In this document: positions 62,577-64,000 of the stretch, piece by piece
Layout: each line of letters begins with the position of its first letter
Position numbering within the stretch: position 1 is the first letter of the stretch
Assembly: GCA_927353735.1 (NCBI GenBank)
Contig: CAKMIA010000002.1
Span: 1-64,000 of the forward strand
Direction: 5' to 3'
Length of the DNA stretch: 64,000 nt
Source: an uncultured Veillonellaceae bacterium
GTDB lineage: Bacteria; Bacillota; Negativicutes; Veillonellales; Dialisteraceae
The notes under the pieces: model-generated
Seen by the model: only the letters and a program-made list of their open reading frames with translations
Databases searched by the model: none
What the model was told of the DNA's origin: nothing
Program-made: the position numbers and the translations under genes

Positions 62577-64000
62577 GGAGGCCATGGAATCGTACGGCCT
62601 GCCTGAGGCAGTGCTCATGGAAAATGCAGGGGCGGCCGTGGTCCGGCTCGCGGGGCAGCGGTTCCGCTGGGACGGCACGCAGACCGTCATCGTGTGCGGC
62701 GCCGGCAACAACGGCGGGGACGGCTTTGTGGCCGCCCGGTATGCGGCGGAGGCCGGCGCGGAGGTGACGGTGCTCTTCATGGGAAACGCGGCGCATATGG
62801 GGCCGTCGTCCTGGATGTACCGGCAGGCCGCGGAAAAAATGGGAATTCCCGTGGTGGAGATCGAGCGGGCCGCGGAGGCGCTGCCCTATTTTGCCGAGGC
62901 GACCGTCATCGTGGATGCGCTCATCGGCACGGGCATTTCGAAGGAGGTGACCGGGGAAAAAGCGGCGCTCATCTCTTTCATGAATGATGCGTCGGCGGCG
63001 GTGATCTCGGTCGATATGCCGAGCGGCCTCTCCGGCGATACGGGCCGTCCTGCGGGCACGGCGGTCATGGCGGACATCACGGTGGCGCTGGGCTCGCTGA
63101 AGCGGGGCCATGTGCTGTATCCCGGCTCGGATTTCTGCGGGGAGGTGTTCTGCTCGTCCATCGGCATCCCCGAGGCGGCAGGGGAAGGCTGCCCGGTGCG
63201 GCTCATGGAGGCCCGGGACGTGCGGCGGCTCCTGCCGGTGCGGACGCGGATATCCCACAAGGGCAACAACGGCTTCATCGGCCTCTTCGCCGGCTCGGCC
63301 GGCATGGAGGGCGCGGCGCTTCTGGCGGCGCAGGGCGCGCTGTACGCCGGCGGCGGCAAGATCGCTCTCCGGTCCGTACAGGCCGCGGCGGGACTGCTCG
63401 CCGGCCGGGTGCCGGAGGTGATGGTGGGCGCTCTGGGGAACGGGCTCCGCTTCACGGAAGCGGAGCTGCCTGAGGCGCTCGCCGCGGCGGCAGGCTATGA
63501 CGCTGTGGCCATGGGCTGCGGACTCGGCCGGGAGGAAACGGTGCAGGCCTTTGCGGAAGGGATGATGCGGGCGGTCATCGGACCGTTCGTGCTCGATGCG
63601 GATGCGATCTGGGCGGCGGCGGAACGGAAGGTGCCGCTGGAGGACTGCCCCGGCGACATCATCATCACTCCCCATGTGGGCGAATTTTCAAAGCTGACGG
63701 GCCTCTCCGCCGGAGAGATCGAGGCGCGGCGCATCGACTGCGCCCGGGACTATGCGGCGGGGCACCATGTGACGGTGGTCCTGAAGGGGGCGCCCACCGT
63801 GACGGCCCTGCCGGACGGCACGGCGTGGGTCAATTCCACGGGCAATCCGGGCATGGCCTCCGGCGGCATGGGCGATACGCTCACCGGTATCATCGCGGCG
63901 CTGGCCGGACAGGGCATGGACGCGGGCAACGCCGCGGCATGCGGCGTCTATCTCCACGGGCTGGCGGGAGACCTCGCGGCGAAGGAAGCGGCTGTGGGCT
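62536..64000 (+). CDS. nnr: bifunctional NAD(P)HX epimerase/dehydratase, cut off by the window
   Basis: 488 codons are present, open at the right edge. N-terminal YjeF_N epimerase: LDKEAMESYGLPEAVLMENAG, VCGAGNNGGDGF (nucleotide loop), VDALIGTGI and DMPSGLSGDTG. C-terminal ribokinase-like dehydratase: RISHKGNNGFIGLFAGSAGMEGAALLAAQGAL, ITPHVGEFSKLTG, LKGAPTV and the catalytic GNPGMASGGMGDTLTGIIAAL. It repairs hydrated NADH and NADPH. ATG 62536 lies inside the acpS 3' end, after CAGGGAGG. acpS-nnr is a common bacterial pair. Confidence 0.93.
   Translation, partial: MILTTTAEARALDKEAMESYGLPEAVLMENAGAAVVRLAGQRFRWDGTQTVIVCGAGNNGGDGFVAARYAAEAGAEVTVLFMGNAAHMGPSSWMYRQAAEKMGIPVVEIERAAEALPYFAEATVIVDALIGTGISKEVTGEKAALISFMNDASAAVISVDMPSGLSGDTGRPAGTAVMADITVALGSLKRGHVLYPGSDFCGEVFCSSIGIPEAAGEGCPVRLMEARDVRRLLPVRTRISHKGNNGFIGLFAGSAGMEGAALLAAQGALYAGGGKIALRSVQAAAGLLAGRVPEVMVGALGNGLRFTEAELPEALAAAAGYDAVAMGCGLGREETVQAFAEGMMRAVIGPFVLDADAIWAAAERKVPLEDCPGDIIITPHVGEFSKLTGLSAGEIEARRIDCARDYAAGHHVTVVLKGAPTVTALPDGTAWVNSTGNPGMASGGMGDTLTGIIAALAGQGMDAGNAAACGVYLHGLAGDLAAKEAAVG

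Overview
The window is GC-rich bacterial chromosome that best fits a diderm Firmicute of the class Negativicutes: an anaerobe that makes propionate by the succinate/methylmalonyl-CoA route. Evidence from the sequence: Firmicute-like housekeeping genes (tig-clpP-clpX-lon-engB, sufCBDSU, acpS, rpsT), envelope genes of an outer-membrane organism (O-antigen ligase-like protein, two ArnT-like glycosyltransferases, a short SLH/porin-like protein), and a large methylmalonyl-CoA mutase/decarboxylase operon of the Veillonella type. I cannot name the species. No plasmid, phage, IS element or CRISPR array is visible.

Layout. 0-0.6 kb: tRNA cluster (Val, Asp, Phe, Leu, Leu). 0.7-9.2 kb: MFS transporter, then tig-clpP-clpX, lon-engB and a small SLH/porin-like protein. 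9.2-11.5 kb: orphan MetQ-like lipoprotein (minus) and a polysaccharide ligase. 11.7-19.7 kb: the main energy operon: succinate CoA-transferase, split methylmalonyl-CoA mutase (548 + 130 aa), MeaB GTPase, epimerase, and methylmalonyl-CoA decarboxylase alpha, delta and gamma(biotin) subunits. The membrane beta subunit is absent. 19.8-22.6 kb: large TPR protein. 22.7-30.8 kb: four cobalamin (B12) riboswitches, each followed by an intrinsic terminator, around small regulatory and accessory genes. 30.8-37.6 kb: a second methylmalonyl-CoA mutase operon (mutA-mutB, a MeaB fused to a degenerate B12 domain, and an MsrA-fold protein without the catalytic cysteine) behind the fourth riboswitch. 37.7-49.7 kb: flavin proteins, a phosphoesterase/DUF362/permease operon, an aldo-keto reductase, a DedA/glycosyltransferase/UDG operon and two orphan amino-acid binding lipoproteins. 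49.8-54.8 kb: SUF Fe-S operon. 54.8-64 kb: esterase, small unknowns, an abgT-M20-M20 locus, rpsT, acpS and a truncated NAD(P)HX repair gene.

How the genes work together. The first mutase operon makes a coherent path: succinate -> succinyl-CoA -> (R)- then (S)-methylmalonyl-CoA -> propionyl-CoA + CO2, with CoA returned to succinate by the transferase. Decarboxylation would drive a sodium pump if a beta subunit exists elsewhere. Its codon usage is that of very highly expressed genes. The second mutase operon has ordinary GC-rich codon usage and sits behind a B12 riboswitch, which is odd because its enzyme needs B12. Two other riboswitch leaders are followed not by a gene but by about 250-nt hairpin-rich noncoding stretches ending in a second terminator. 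These are the best candidates here for an undescribed B12-responsive RNA system; the MeaB fusion and the cysteine-less MsrA protein are the best candidates for undescribed mutase accessory proteins.
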